64,000 nucleotides of DNA from Actinacidiphila sp. DG2A-62 (GTDB lineage Bacteria > Actinomycetota > Actinomycetes > Streptomycetales > Streptomycetaceae). The stretch covers positions 6,772,001 to 6,836,000 of the forward strand of contig NZ_JAYMGI010000002.1 of the NCBI RefSeq assembly GCF_035825295.1, written 5' to 3'. A program made the position numbers and the translations under genes. Below are positions 17,705 through 29,514 of the stretch, in pieces (the stretch's first letter is position 1; each line of letters begins with the position of its first letter). The notes beneath the pieces were generated by a model. The model worked only from the letters and a program-made list of their open reading frames with translations, did not search any database and was not told the DNA's origin.

Positions 17705-18442
17705 ATGTCGCCCTACGACCCGTCGGCCTACCCGCCCTTCGCCGTCACCGTGGACCTGGTCGTGCTCACGGTGCGGCAGCACTCGCTGTGCGCGCTGTCG
17801 GTGCGGCGCGGAGAGCCGCCCTTCCAGGGGCGGTGGGCGCTGCCCGGAGGCTTCGTGCGCGCGGACGAGGACCTGTCGCAGGCCGCGGCGCGCGAGCTGG
17901 CCGAGGAGACCGGGCTGCACGCGCAGAACGGCGCCCATCTGGAGCAGCTCGCGACCTACGGCGATCCGCAGCGCGACCCGCGGATGCGGGTGGTCAGCGT
18001 CGCGCACCTGGTGCTCGCGCCGGACCTGCCGGCGCCGCGGGCCGGGGGCGACGCGCACAGCGCCCGGTGGGCGCCGGTCGAGACGGTGCTCGGCGAGGGG
18101 ATGTCCCCGGAGGGATCGGACGAGACGCCGCCGCTGGCCTTCGACCACAGCAAGATCCTCGCGGACGGCGTCGAGCGCGCCCGCTCCAAGATCGAGTACT
18201 CCTCGCTCGCGACCGCCTTCTGCCCGGCCGAGTTCACCGTGGGCGAGTTGCGCCGGGTCTACGAGGCGGTCTGGGGCGTCGCGCTCGATCCGCGCAACTT
18301 CCACCGCAAGGTGACCGGCACGGTCGGCTTCCTGGTGCCCACCGGCGGCACGACGACGCGTCAGGGAGGCCGCCCGGCACAGCTGTTCCGGGCCGGCGGC
18401 GCCACCCTGCTGAACCCGCCGATGCTGCGACCGGAGATCTGA
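17705..18442 (+). CDS. NrtR-like Nudix transcriptional regulator
   Basis: A 245-aa protein with an N-terminal Nudix domain (about 13-140) and a C-terminal winged helix (about 155-240: SSLATAFCPAEFTVGELRRVYEAVWG, RNFHRKVTGTVGFLVPTGG). This two-domain layout is that of NrtR, which senses ADP-ribose and controls NAD metabolism genes. The Nudix box from GGFVRADE to REL..EETGL is intact, so hydrolase activity may be retained. No NAD biosynthesis gene is adjacent, so the target is unknown. TAAGAT (17692-17697) ends 7 nt before the ATG with no Shine-Dalgarno, implying a leaderless mRNA. Confidence 0.85.
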   Translation: MSPYDPSAYPPFAVTVDLVVLTVRQHSLCALSVRRGEPPFQGRWALPGGFVRADEDLSQAAARELAEETGLHAQNGAHLEQLATYGDPQRDPRMRVVSVAHLVLAPDLPAPRAGGDAHSARWAPVETVLGEGMSPEGSDETPPLAFDHSKILADGVERARSKIEYSSLATAFCPAEFTVGELRRVYEAVWGVALDPRNFHRKVTGTVGFLVPTGGTTTRQGGRPAQLFRAGGATLLNPPMLRPEI

Positions 18443-18493
18443 CCACGGGCAAATCTGTCCGTTTTACGGTAAATCGGGCGTTATGGTGCTGGG

Positions 18494-20500
18494 GTGATCC
18501 AGGCCATCGGTTTGACCAGCACGCCACGCCGCGACGCCGGGCCCGCCGTCGCCGACCTCACCTTCGACATCCGCGCGGGCGAGGTGACCGGCCTGCTCGG
18601 TCCCGCCGGAGCGGGCAAGACCGCGGCCGTGCGCCTGCTGCTCGGCGTCGACGACGGCCGCGGCGCCACCCTCGTGCACGGCCGCCCGCTGAGCGAACTG
18701 CCGCACCCCGAACGCGAGATCGGCGCACTGATCGGCGACGTCCCCGCGCACCCCCGCCGCTCCGCCCGCGGCCACCTGCGGATGCTCTGCGCCGCGTTCG
18801 GCCTCCCCGCGTCCCGCGCCGACGACCTGCTCGACCTCGTCGGACTCGACGCCGTCGCCGACGAGCCGATCGGCTCGTACTCGCTCGGCATGGACCGCAG
18901 ACTCGGGTTCGCCGTGGCGCTGCTGGCCAGGCCCCGCGTCCTCGTCCTCGACGATCCCGTCCGCGGACTGCCGCCGCCCGAGGCCGCGTGGGTGCACGAA
19001 CTGGCCCGCAGACATGCCGCGGCCGGCGGCGCCGTCCTGCTGACCGGCAGGGACCCCCGCGCCCTGGCCCGTACCGCGGACCGGATGCTCGTACTCGCCG
19101 ACGGCCGGCTGGTCGCCGATGTGTCCGCCGCGCATTTCGCGAGGACCAGGCTGCGGCCGTACGTGGCCGTCCGCTCCCCGTACGCCTCACGGCTCGGGGA
19201 CGTGCTGGCGGAAGGCGGCGCCGAGGTGGTTCCCGCCGGCGGCGGCCGTATCGCCGTCTACGGCGCCAGTTCGGCGGTGGTCGGGGAGGCCGCGTACCGG
19301 CACGGCATCCTGCTGCACCAGCTCGCCGACCGCGTCCCGGGCGACGAATCCACGGCCGCCCCTGCCGCCCCTGCCGCGCCGACCGCCCCGCCCGCCCGCG
19401 CCGCTCACCCCACTGCCCCGACTCACCCGACTGCCCCGGCTCACCCGGCCGCCACGACTCCCGCCGGACCGCACCCCCCGACCGCCGCGGGTCCGGGAAC
19501 TGCCGTCGCCCCAAATTCCTCGACGCCGCCAGGCCGCGCGGGCCTCCCGGACGGGCTCACCCGGGCCACGGAGACGACCGACGCCGCCGCCCCCGGGGCC
19601 GACGCGCGGCCCCCCGCCTCCCGTACGTCGGTCACGCGCCTGCCGGAGAGCGGACGGCTGCGCACCGGTCCCGCCCGCCCTCTCCGCTACGAGCTGCGGC
19701 GCGCCCTCGGCATCCGCACCCCCTGGCTGACCGCGGCCGCCGCGCTGCTCGGATCGGCCGCCGGAACCGTCCTGATGGCCAGGTACGGGGCCCTCCCCGC
19801 GGGCCGCCTCGCCCTGCTGTCCGGCTGGTCGCCCGAACTGCCGCTGCCCGCCGCCGCGATCGGCGCCGGCGGACTCGGCGCGCTCAGCTACGGCCAGGAG
19901 TACCTGCACCCCGCCCTCACGCCCGGGTACGGGCCCGAGCCGCGCCACCCGGGACTGCTCGCGGCCAAACTCGCCGTCAGCGCCGCCCTCGCCCTCGTCC
20001 TGGCGGCCCTCGCCGTCGTCGTGGACGTCGCGCTCATGCGCACCTCGCTCGCCGCCGTCCCCACAGGCGCGCCCGACCCGTTCGCCGACCCCGGCACGCT
20101 CGCGGCCTGGGGCGGCCTCGCGGTCGGCTGCGCATGGGCCGGGGTGCTCGCTGCGGCGGCCTTCCGCACCACCGGCCTCGGCCTCGCGGCGGTCCTCGCC
20201 GTACCGCTGCTCGCGGTCCCCGCGGTCCGCGCCCTTCTGCACGCGCACGTCGGCCGGGAACTCCTGGACGCGGCCGGAGCGTTGTGGTCATTGGCGAGCG
20301 GGGTTCCGCAGGGCGGCGACGCCGAGCTGCCCGCGGCACTGCGCTTCGCCGCCCAACCGCTCGTCCTGGCACTGGCGCTGTGCCTGGCCGTCCTGATGGG
20401 CGCCTACACCGCGAGCACATTGCGCGGCAGGAGGCGCGGCCGCCGCCCAACTCCCGCTCCCGGCACCGCTGCTGCCCCGCTCACCAGCAAGAAAGGATGA
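18494..20500 (+). CDS. ABC transporter, ATPase fused to membrane domain
   Basis: A 668-aa protein. Residues 1-220 form an ABC ATPase: Walker A GPAGAGKTAA, signature YSLGMDRRLGFAVALLARP, Walker B VLVLDDP. The residue after the Walker B Asp is Asp rather than the catalytic Glu, which may slow hydrolysis. Residues 285-400 are a Pro/Ala/Thr-rich linker with HPTAPTHPTAPAHP-type repeats. The C-terminal part (about 405-655) has about six hydrophobic segments. No substrate can be assigned. GTG 18494 is 6 nt after TATGGT and lacks a Shine-Dalgarno, suggesting a leaderless mRNA. The gene precedes whiH on the same strand. Confidence 0.88.
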   Translation: MIQAIGLTSTPRRDAGPAVADLTFDIRAGEVTGLLGPAGAGKTAAVRLLLGVDDGRGATLVHGRPLSELPHPEREIGALIGDVPAHPRRSARGHLRMLCAAFGLPASRADDLLDLVGLDAVADEPIGSYSLGMDRRLGFAVALLARPRVLVLDDPVRGLPPPEAAWVHELARRHAAAGGAVLLTGRDPRALARTADRMLVLADGRLVADVSAAHFARTRLRPYVAVRSPYASRLGDVLAEGGAEVVPAGGGRIAVYGASSAVVGEAAYRHGILLHQLADRVPGDESTAAPAAPAAPTAPPARAAHPTAPTHPTAPAHPAATTPAGPHPPTAAGPGTAVAPNSSTPPGRAGLPDGLTRATETTDAAAPGADARPPASRTSVTRLPESGRLRTGPARPLRYELRRALGIRTPWLTAAAALLGSAAGTVLMARYGALPAGRLALLSGWSPELPLPAAAIGAGGLGALSYGQEYLHPALTPGYGPEPRHPGLLAAKLAVSAALALVLAALAVVVDVALMRTSLAAVPTGAPDPFADPGTLAAWGGLAVGCAWAGVLAAAAFRTTGLGLAAVLAVPLLAVPAVRALLHAHVGRELLDAAGALWSLASGVPQGGDAELPAALRFAAQPLVLALALCLAVLMGAYTASTLRGRRRGRRPTPAPGTAAAPLTSKKG

Positions 20501-20569
20501 TTCATCCGCATAAACGTCAATTATCAGGTGATGAGTGCTCACCCTTTCGTGTGCTTTTCAGCAAAGCCC

Positions 20570-20597
20570 TCAAGGCGCGCATCGGCATCGCCGACAA
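20570..20597 (+). promoter_or_regulatory. possible sigma-WhiG promoter of whiH
   Basis: TCAA (20570-20573), 16 bp, GCCGACAA (20590-20597) resembles the sigma-WhiG/sigma-28 type TAAA, 15-16 bp, GCCGATAA, with one mismatch in each element. In S. coelicolor whiH is known to be transcribed by sigma-WhiG. Here the element would place the start point close to the GTG. Confidence 0.45.
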
Positions 20598-20604
20598 AGG
20601 ATGC

Positions 20605-21573
20605 GTGAGTACCCTTGCGCATTCCATGATGACCGCGGCTCGTTCCGCCGACTCCGGCATCGCCGGTCCGGGCGAGCTGGACCGCTATCCGTACGCCGAA
20701 GCCCACGGCTCCGACCGCTCCGGGCTGACGCCCTGGGAAGGCGTCGAGCCGGACATGAGCCGGGTCGGCCGCCGCGCCGGCGGCAACCGCGGCCGGGGAC
20801 TGCACGGCCAACTCGTCCAGCAGCTCGGTCAGATGATCGTCTCGGGCGATCTCGGCGCCGACCGCCCCCTGGTGCCCGAGGAGATCGGCCAGCGCTTCGA
20901 GGTCTCCCGCACCGTGGTGCGCGAGTCCCTGCGGGTGCTGGAGGCCAAGGGCCTGGTCAGCGCCCGGCCCAACGTCGGGACCCGGGTCCGCCCGGTGAGC
21001 GACTGGAACCTGCTCGACCCCGACATCATCGAGTGGCGCGCCTTCGGTCCGCAGCGCGACGACCAGCGCCGCGAGCTGTTGGAACTGCGGTGGACCATCG
21101 AACCGCTCGCCGCCAGGCTGGCCGCCGGCCACGGACGCGAGGACGTCCAGCAGCGGCTCACCGACATGGCGGAGATCATGGCCCACGCCGCCGCCCAGGG
21201 AGACGCCCTCACCTTCACCCGTGCCGACGCCGAGTTCCACACCCTGCTGCTCCAAGTCGCCGAGAACCGGATGCTGGAGCACCTGTCCGGCATCGTGTCC
21301 GCGGCCCTGCACGTCTCCGGCGGCTCCGCCACCGGCTGCGAGCGCCCCGGCGACGCCGCGGTGGGCCTGCACCACCGCATCGTCGACGCCCTCGCCGCGG
21401 GCGACGGCGGCACGGCGGAGGCCGCGATGCGCGAGCTGCTCGCCGTCCCCTCCGCCCGGCCCGCCCTGGCGCAGCCCGTCCCCGGCCAGGCGGCCCCGGC
21501 TCCGGCGGCCGTCCCCGCCGCGGGCCAGAGCGCCGCGGGGGACCGCGTCGTCCCCCCACCGCGCGAGCACTGA
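20605..21573 (+). CDS. whiH: WhiH, GntR-family sporulation regulator
   Basis: A GntR/FadR-type regulator required in Streptomyces for sporulation septation of aerial hyphae. GTG 20605 gives 322 aa starting VSTLAHSMMTAARSADSG, which matches my memory of WhiH, and AAAGGA precedes it. The winged helix is at about 75-145 (HGQLVQQLGQMIVSGDLGADRPLVPEEIGQ in pieces, VSRTVVRESLRVLEAKGLV), followed by an FCD effector domain (about 155-285). The last 40 residues are Pro/Ala-rich. It lies between an ABC protein and hrdB, as in S. coelicolor. A possible sigma-WhiG promoter overlaps its leader. Confidence 0.93.
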   Translation: MSTLAHSMMTAARSADSGIAGPGELDRYPYAEAHGSDRSGLTPWEGVEPDMSRVGRRAGGNRGRGLHGQLVQQLGQMIVSGDLGADRPLVPEEIGQRFEVSRTVVRESLRVLEAKGLVSARPNVGTRVRPVSDWNLLDPDIIEWRAFGPQRDDQRRELLELRWTIEPLAARLAAGHGREDVQQRLTDMAEIMAHAAAQGDALTFTRADAEFHTLLLQVAENRMLEHLSGIVSAALHVSGGSATGCERPGDAAVGLHHRIVDALAAGDGGTAEAAMRELLAVPSARPALAQPVPGQAAPAPAAVPAAGQSAAGDRVVPPPREH

Positions 21574-21584
21574 GCGTGCCCGGA

Positions 21585-21619
21585 CCGCCGCGGGCCCCGG
21601 ACGCCGGGGCCGGCGGCGG
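21585..21619 (+). terminator. whiH terminator
   Basis: A two-part stem: CCGCCG/CGGCGG outside and GCCCCGG/CCGGGGC inside, with a 3-nt ACG loop, right after the whiH stop. Confidence 0.6.
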
Positions 21620-21825
21620 ACCCGTGCGTGGCAGATGCCCGCTTCTGTGATGTTCCGGAACGATTCGGGGTGTGACTCGGGCCACGTAAGCTGGGCGTAA
21701 CGCTTGGCGAGGCAGCGCGATGACTTAAGAGGTGGCGGCCGCGGGAGGCGTACCCGGCGTCCCGTCCGGCGCCGAGCCGCTCGGCGGTCCCACCGAGTCG
21801 TTCCCATCGTTCCGAGAGGTTGTTC

Positions 21826-23403
<1,578 letters not shown>

Positions 23404-23426
23404 TCGGACCAACGGATCGTCCGACC

Positions 23427-23464
23427 GTGAACGGGCACGCCTGACGACGGGCGTGCCCGTTCAC
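23427..23464 (+). terminator. hrdB terminator
   Basis: A perfect 15-bp stem, GTGAACGGGCACGCC (23427-23441) with GGCGTGCCCGTTCAC (23450-23464), and an 8-nt loop. Confidence 0.85.
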
Positions 23465-23606
23465 GCGTACGGGTCCCGCTCGGCTGGACGCCCCGGGACG
23501 TATGCGCGCCCGGCGCCGGACACGCCCGGCGGCTTTTGGGGATGCGACCTCCGCCGCGATCGATCACTGTGGGTACCCAGAGTGCTCCACAGGGTCAGGA
23601 GGCCGT

Positions 23607-24461
23607 ATGCGTTTCCCCTTCCGCGCCGCACTGCGTGGCCGAACCGTCCTCGCGGGTGTGGCCGCGGTGCTGCCCGCGCTCGCCCTGCCGCTGGCCGCGC
23701 CCGCGGCACCCGCCGCCGCCAACAGCGTCGTGGTGGGTGGCGATCCCACTACGACGCAGGCGCAGCCCTGGGTGGTCGCGCTGTCCAGCCGGTCGCGCTT
23801 CGGGGCGTCCCGTTCGGGGCAGTTCTGCGGCGGTGTCGCGGTCGGTCCGCGCACGGTGGTCACCGCGGCGCACTGCATGGGCAAGGAGGCGCTGGGGGTG
23901 AGCGACTGGCACCAGCTCACCGATCTGCGGGTCATCGAGGGCCGGACCGACCTCAGCACGAGCGGCGGACAGGAGCTGTCGCTGTCCGACGTATGGGTGA
24001 ATCCGACGTTCGATCCGTCGACGAACGCCGGGGACGTCGCGGTCCTCACGCTGGCCCAGCCGATGCCGGCCGGCGCGACGATCGCCATGGCCCAGCCCGG
24101 CGACACGGCCGACTACGCGGCCGGCACCGCGGCTCAGGTCTACGGCTGGGGTGACACGACGGGTCGCGGCGACTACTCGAACACGCTGCGCACCGCCTCG
24201 GTCACGGTCTTCGCCGATTCCGTGTGCCAGAAGGCGTACCCGGGCGGCACCGACGGGACCTATGTCGCCTCGTCGATGACGTGCGCGGGTGCGAAGGGCG
24301 GCGGCCGCGACGCCTGCCAGGGCGACAGCGGCGGGCCGCTGGTGGTCTCGGGCCGACTGATCGGCCTGGTGTCATGGGGGAACGGCTGTGCGCTGGCCGC
24401 CTACCCCGGGGTCTACACGCGGGTTTCAGCGGTCGAGTCGCTGATCGCCCAGCACATGTGA
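23607..24461 (+). CDS. secreted trypsin-like serine protease
   Basis: An S1-family protease exported by an N-terminal signal peptide (RFPFRAALRGRTVLAG, hydrophobic core, APAAPAAA cleavage region near residue 35). The propeptide is very short; the mature chain begins near VVVGGDP. The triad is His in TAAHC, Asp in NAGDVAVL and Ser in GDSGGPLV. Paired cysteines (CGG/AAHC, SVCQ, MTCAG, DACQGDSGG, NGCA) fit disulfides of the chymotrypsin fold. ATG 23607 has CAGGAGG upstream. The 284-aa length is normal for Streptomyces trypsins. A shared bidirectional terminator separates it from the convergent DUF7455 gene. Confidence 0.94.
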   Translation: MRFPFRAALRGRTVLAGVAAVLPALALPLAAPAAPAAANSVVVGGDPTTTQAQPWVVALSSRSRFGASRSGQFCGGVAVGPRTVVTAAHCMGKEALGVSDWHQLTDLRVIEGRTDLSTSGGQELSLSDVWVNPTFDPSTNAGDVAVLTLAQPMPAGATIAMAQPGDTADYAAGTAAQVYGWGDTTGRGDYSNTLRTASVTVFADSVCQKAYPGGTDGTYVASSMTCAGAKGGGRDACQGDSGGPLVVSGRLIGLVSWGNGCALAAYPGVYTRVSAVESLIAQHM

Positions 24462-24486
24462 CGGCTGCGGGTCCTCGGTCAAAGCC

Positions 24487-24527
24487 GGGCGGGCGGACAC
24501 CCCCTGCAGGGGTCTGTCCGCCCGCCC
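24487..24527. terminator. bidirectional terminator between convergent genes
   Basis: A 13-bp stem GGGCGGGCGGACA (24487-24499) with TGTCCGCCCGCCC (24515-24527), extended inside by a CCCC/GGGG pair around a TGCA loop. Confidence 0.8.
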
Positions 24528-24555
24528 ACCGAGAACTCGTCGCTGGTGCGATGTG

Positions 24556-24786
24556 TCAGCGCTCGTCGTCTCCCGCCGACGCAGGGGTGTCGGTGAGCCT
24601 GTCGGTCTCATCCTGTATTTCCGCTGCGATCTTCTTGAGCTCCGGCTGGAACTTACGTCCGTGGTGAGCGCAGAAGAGCAGCTCTCCGCCGCTGATCAGC
24701 ACGACGCGCAGATAGGCCTGGGCGCCGCAACGGTCGCAGCGGTCAGCCGCAGTCAGCGGACTCGCGGGGGTCAGAACAGTAGTCAC
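24556..24786 (-). CDS. DUF7455-like small zinc-ribbon protein
   Basis: A 76-aa protein with CDRCGAQAY and CAHHGRKF, a likely zinc site of two CxxC/CxxH pairs, then a helical acidic tail. Small proteins of this type are widespread in actinobacteria beside hrdB/parE and are now placed in DUF7455; no function is established. It is transcribed away from parE, and both use the 460-bp region between them. Confidence 0.8.
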   Translation of the reverse strand: MTTVLTPASPLTAADRCDRCGAQAYLRVVLISGGELLFCAHHGRKFQPELKKIAAEIQDETDRLTDTPASAGDDER

Positions 24787-25246
24787 GTCGCCTCTTCTCT
24801 AGCTCGACGAGCTGTCGTACCAGGGTCAACATCCAACCAGGCCGAAAACGTTCCCGCTGACGGCATTTCCTTGGAGACCGGCTTCGGAGTGACTGGGTGT
24901 TACCGATTGGCGGCGAATAGGAGTCAGTTGCGTCAGATGTCGCGTGTGGATCTGTTGTCCAGTTCTGTCCCCGGCTGGCTGTCGGGTTGTTGATGAGGAC
25001 GTGCCCGGAGCCTAAATGGTTCATGCCTCCTTGGGAACGTGACATGTGTATCACTCGCGCGGGTGATCGAACGCTTGCTCGATAACGACTAGTATGGGCA
25101 CCTGGACAACGGGCGACGGCGGGTGGTGGCGCGGTCCGGGGGCGCGGTCTCGGTACCCTCTCCCTCGACGCGTTCACCCGCGCGTCGGCCGAGACGACCC
25201 TCCGGGTTGACGAACAACACCACATCTGGACCGAGGAGCTGCCCGC
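24787..25246. other. DUF7455 gene-parE divergent control region
   Basis: This 460-bp spacer is less GC-rich than its surroundings. Near parE it holds a LexA-like box over a clear promoter (25067-25095). The rest contains no gene I can support. Confidence 0.6.
25067..25095 (+). promoter_or_regulatory. parE promoter overlapped by a LexA-type box
   Basis: TCGAACgcttGCTCGA (25067-25082) matches TCGAACnnnnGTTCGA at 11 of 12 fixed positions. TAGTAT (25090-25095) is a good -10, and TCGAAC at 25067-25072 sits 17 bp upstream where a -35 would be, so a bound LexA dimer would cover the promoter. The start codon is 151 bp further on. Confidence 0.5.
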
Positions 25247-27376
<2,130 letters not shown>

Positions 27377-27405
27377 CGGGGTGCGGGGGCCGGGGTGGGT
27401 GGGGG

Positions 27406-28020
27406 TCAGGGGGTGGTGAGGTCGCCGGTTGTGGGGGTGCCGGTGGGGGTGTAGGTGAGGTGGAGGGCGCCGTTGGGGAAGGTGCGGGAGCTGGTGAGGC
27501 GGAGGGCCGAGGGGGCCGCGCCGCCCTCGAAGACGCGTTTGCCGGTGCCGAGGACGAGGGGGTAGACCCAGAGGCTCAGGCGGTCGACCAGGCTCTGGGC
27601 GAGCAGGGACTGGAGGAGGTCGAGGCTGCCGATCACATGGATGCGCTCGTGGCGCTCCTTCAGGGCCGCGACGCTCTCCGCGAGGTCGCCTTCGAGGGTG
27701 CTCGAACCGGCCCACGCCAGGGGCTCCGCGAGGGTGCGGGTGGCCACGTACTTGGGGACGCGGTTGAGCAGGCGCGTGAAGTCCCAGTCCGCCGGGGCCG
27801 TGGGCCAGTAGTTCGCGAAGATGTCGTAGGTGCGCCGCCCGAGCAGCAGCGCGTCCATGTCCTTGGCCTGGTCGAAGACCACCGCGCCGGCCTCGTCGTC
27901 GATCAGCGGCGCCTGCCAGCCGCCGTACGCGAAGCCGTTCTCGGGGTCCTCCTCGGGGCCGCCGGGCGCCTGCGCGACGCCGTCCAGGGTCATGAACTCG
28001 GTGACCACGAGCTCGCTCAC
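27406..28020 (-). CDS. dihydrofolate reductase family protein (RibD C-terminal type)
   Basis: A 204-aa protein of the DHFR/RibD-C fold (VVTEFMTLDGVAQAPGG, LLLGRRTYDIFANYWP, IHVIGSLDLLQSLL, GTGKRVFEGG). Such proteins bind NADPH; the substrate is usually unknown and folate reduction should not be assumed. GTG 28020 follows GAGAGGAG; the open frame upstream is not protein-like. It converges with parE (29 nt between stops) and diverges from the membrane protein gene at 28278. Confidence 0.87.
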   Translation of the reverse strand: MSELVVTEFMTLDGVAQAPGGPEEDPENGFAYGGWQAPLIDDEAGAVVFDQAKDMDALLLGRRTYDIFANYWPTAPADWDFTRLLNRVPKYVATRTLAEPLAWAGSSTLEGDLAESVAALKERHERIHVIGSLDLLQSLLAQSLVDRLSLWVYPLVLGTGKRVFEGGAAPSALRLTSSRTFPNGALHLTYTPTGTPTTGDLTTP

Positions 28021-28277
28021 GGCGGGCTCCTCTCTGCGGGGATCGGGTGGGAACGCTCTGTCCCTGCATACGACGGACCGAGCCCTATCCGTCGGCGCCA
28101 CACCGGCCCGGAGCGGGCGCCGGCGAACGGAAGCCGGCGTCTCCACCCTGGGGTGGAACGGGACAGGGCACCTTCTCCACCTGGGTTCCACCCGAGGCTT
28201 GATCCGCTGACCTGTGCCTTCTCCGTAGATTCGGCGCCGTAGGGAAGGGTCGGACCAACGTTCGGAGGGCGGCTGTC

Positions 28278-28757
28278 ATGTCCGGTCTTGGCAATGCCGT
28301 GGTGATCGTCGCGGTCATCGGGCTGGTGATCGCGCGTCAGATGCGGCCGCGGCGGATCCGGGCGGGCGGACGCTGGTGGCTGCTGCCCGCGGTCCTGGTG
28401 GTCCTGGCAGTGCGGGACGGCGGGGTCGTGGACTCCGCGCACCGGAGTACCTCGATCGGGATGCTGGCCGCCGAACTGGCCGTGGCCGTCGTGATGGGGT
28501 TCGGCTGGGCCTTCACCACGCGGATGTGGACCGAGGGCGACGGCTCCGTGTGGACGCAGGGCACGAAGGCCGCCCTCGGCGTCTGGGTCGTGGGCATCGC
28601 CGTGCGCGTCGCGCTGTACGGCATCGCCGCCGCGATGGGCGTGCACCAGCACTCCGGTTCCGTGCTGCTCGCGGTGGCGGCCACCCTGCTGATCCGCAGC
28701 GGCGTCCTGATGGCGCGCGCCCAGCACGCCGGGGGCGTCAAGCGCGCGATCACCTGA
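28278..28757 (+). CDS. membrane protein, DUF1453-like
   Basis: A 159-aa protein with about four to five membrane spans (GNAVVIVAVIGLVIA, WWLLPAVLVVLAV, MLAAELAVAVVMGFGWAF, ALGVWVVGIAVRVALYGIAAAM, VLLAVAATLLI). The layout fits the DUF1453 group of unknown function. The ATG follows CGGAGGGCGG. Between it and the divergent DHFR-like gene is a spacer containing the palindrome CCACCCTGGGGTGG near 28144. Confidence 0.75.
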   Translation: MSGLGNAVVIVAVIGLVIARQMRPRRIRAGGRWWLLPAVLVVLAVRDGGVVDSAHRSTSIGMLAAELAVAVVMGFGWAFTTRMWTEGDGSVWTQGTKAALGVWVVGIAVRVALYGIAAAMGVHQHSGSVLLAVAATLLIRSGVLMARAQHAGGVKRAIT

Positions 28758-28869
28758 GATCGGGGCCGATCACCTGATGGGGTGAAGGTATCGGCATATT
28801 GAGCATGGATCTTCCCGCTCTGTCCATGATTGGGCGCATCGGCCTGGCCGGTGGAGCGAGGAGAGCACG

Positions 28870-29514
28870 GTGAACGAGCACGGCGGGGGAGACCCGGCGG
28901 CGTTGCGGACGGACGACCCCTGGCAGGAGTCGGCGGTGGCGGGATGGTTCGCGGATCAGCAGACCGAGAGAACCCAGCCGGAACACCTCCCCGCCGCCCC
29001 GCGTTCGGCTCCGGAGGGCTACCCCGAGGTGCCGAGAGCGCGTGACGGATCGGCGGACGCCTCGGCCGCGGTCGGTCCGACCGCGAAGGCCCCGATCACG
29101 AGGGCCACGGACGCCCCGATCACGCAGACCCCGGCCGCGGGCACACCGGACACGGACACGACGTCCGCCGCGACCGCGGTGGTGGACCGGGCCGCCCTGT
29201 ACGTGGAGGTCCAGGCGAGCCCGGAGTTCGGGGAGGTGCGGGACCGCTACCGGCGGTTCGTCTTCCCCGCCACCGCGGCGTTCATCGTCTGGTACCTGCT
29301 GTACGTGGTGGCGGCGACGACCGCGCCCGGGCTGATGGCCCGGCAGCTGAGCGGCCCGCTGAACGTGGCGTTGGCCGCCGGGCTGGCGCAGTTCGCGACC
29401 ACCTTCCTGCTGACGTGGGCCTACGCGCGGCACGCCAGGCTGCGCAGGGACCGCGCGGCGCTGGACCTGCGGTGGACGCTGGCCACCCGGAGCGGACAGG
29501 AGCGGCTGCGATGA
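28870..29514 (+). CDS. DUF485 membrane protein, symporter partner
   Basis: A 214-aa protein. The first 115 residues are hydrophilic and Ala/Thr/Pro-rich with APITRATDAPITQTP-like repeats. Residues 120-214 form the DUF485 domain with two membrane helices (FPATAAFIVWYLLYVVAA, PLNVALAAGLAQFATTFLLTWAYA). DUF485 proteins are encoded next to acetate/pyruvate-type sodium:solute symporters and are thought to assist them. Its stop overlaps the symporter start (ATGA, 29511-29514), so translation is coupled. GTG 28870 has GAGGAG upstream. Confidence 0.88.
   Translation: MNEHGGGDPAALRTDDPWQESAVAGWFADQQTERTQPEHLPAAPRSAPEGYPEVPRARDGSADASAAVGPTAKAPITRATDAPITQTPAAGTPDTDTTSAATAVVDRAALYVEVQASPEFGEVRDRYRRFVFPATAAFIVWYLLYVVAATTAPGLMARQLSGPLNVALAAGLAQFATTFLLTWAYARHARLRRDRAALDLRWTLATRSGQERLR

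Noticed and set aside
17788..21573. A 1261-aa plus-strand open frame from the Nudix gene to whiH
   Set aside because: Only the part from 20605 (WhiH) is protein-like; upstream it is an alternative frame of the Nudix and ABC genes.
24955..24975. TGTGGATCTGTTGTCCAG as a further DnaA-box pair
   Set aside because: Neither half matches the 9-bp box well enough; symmetry is weak.
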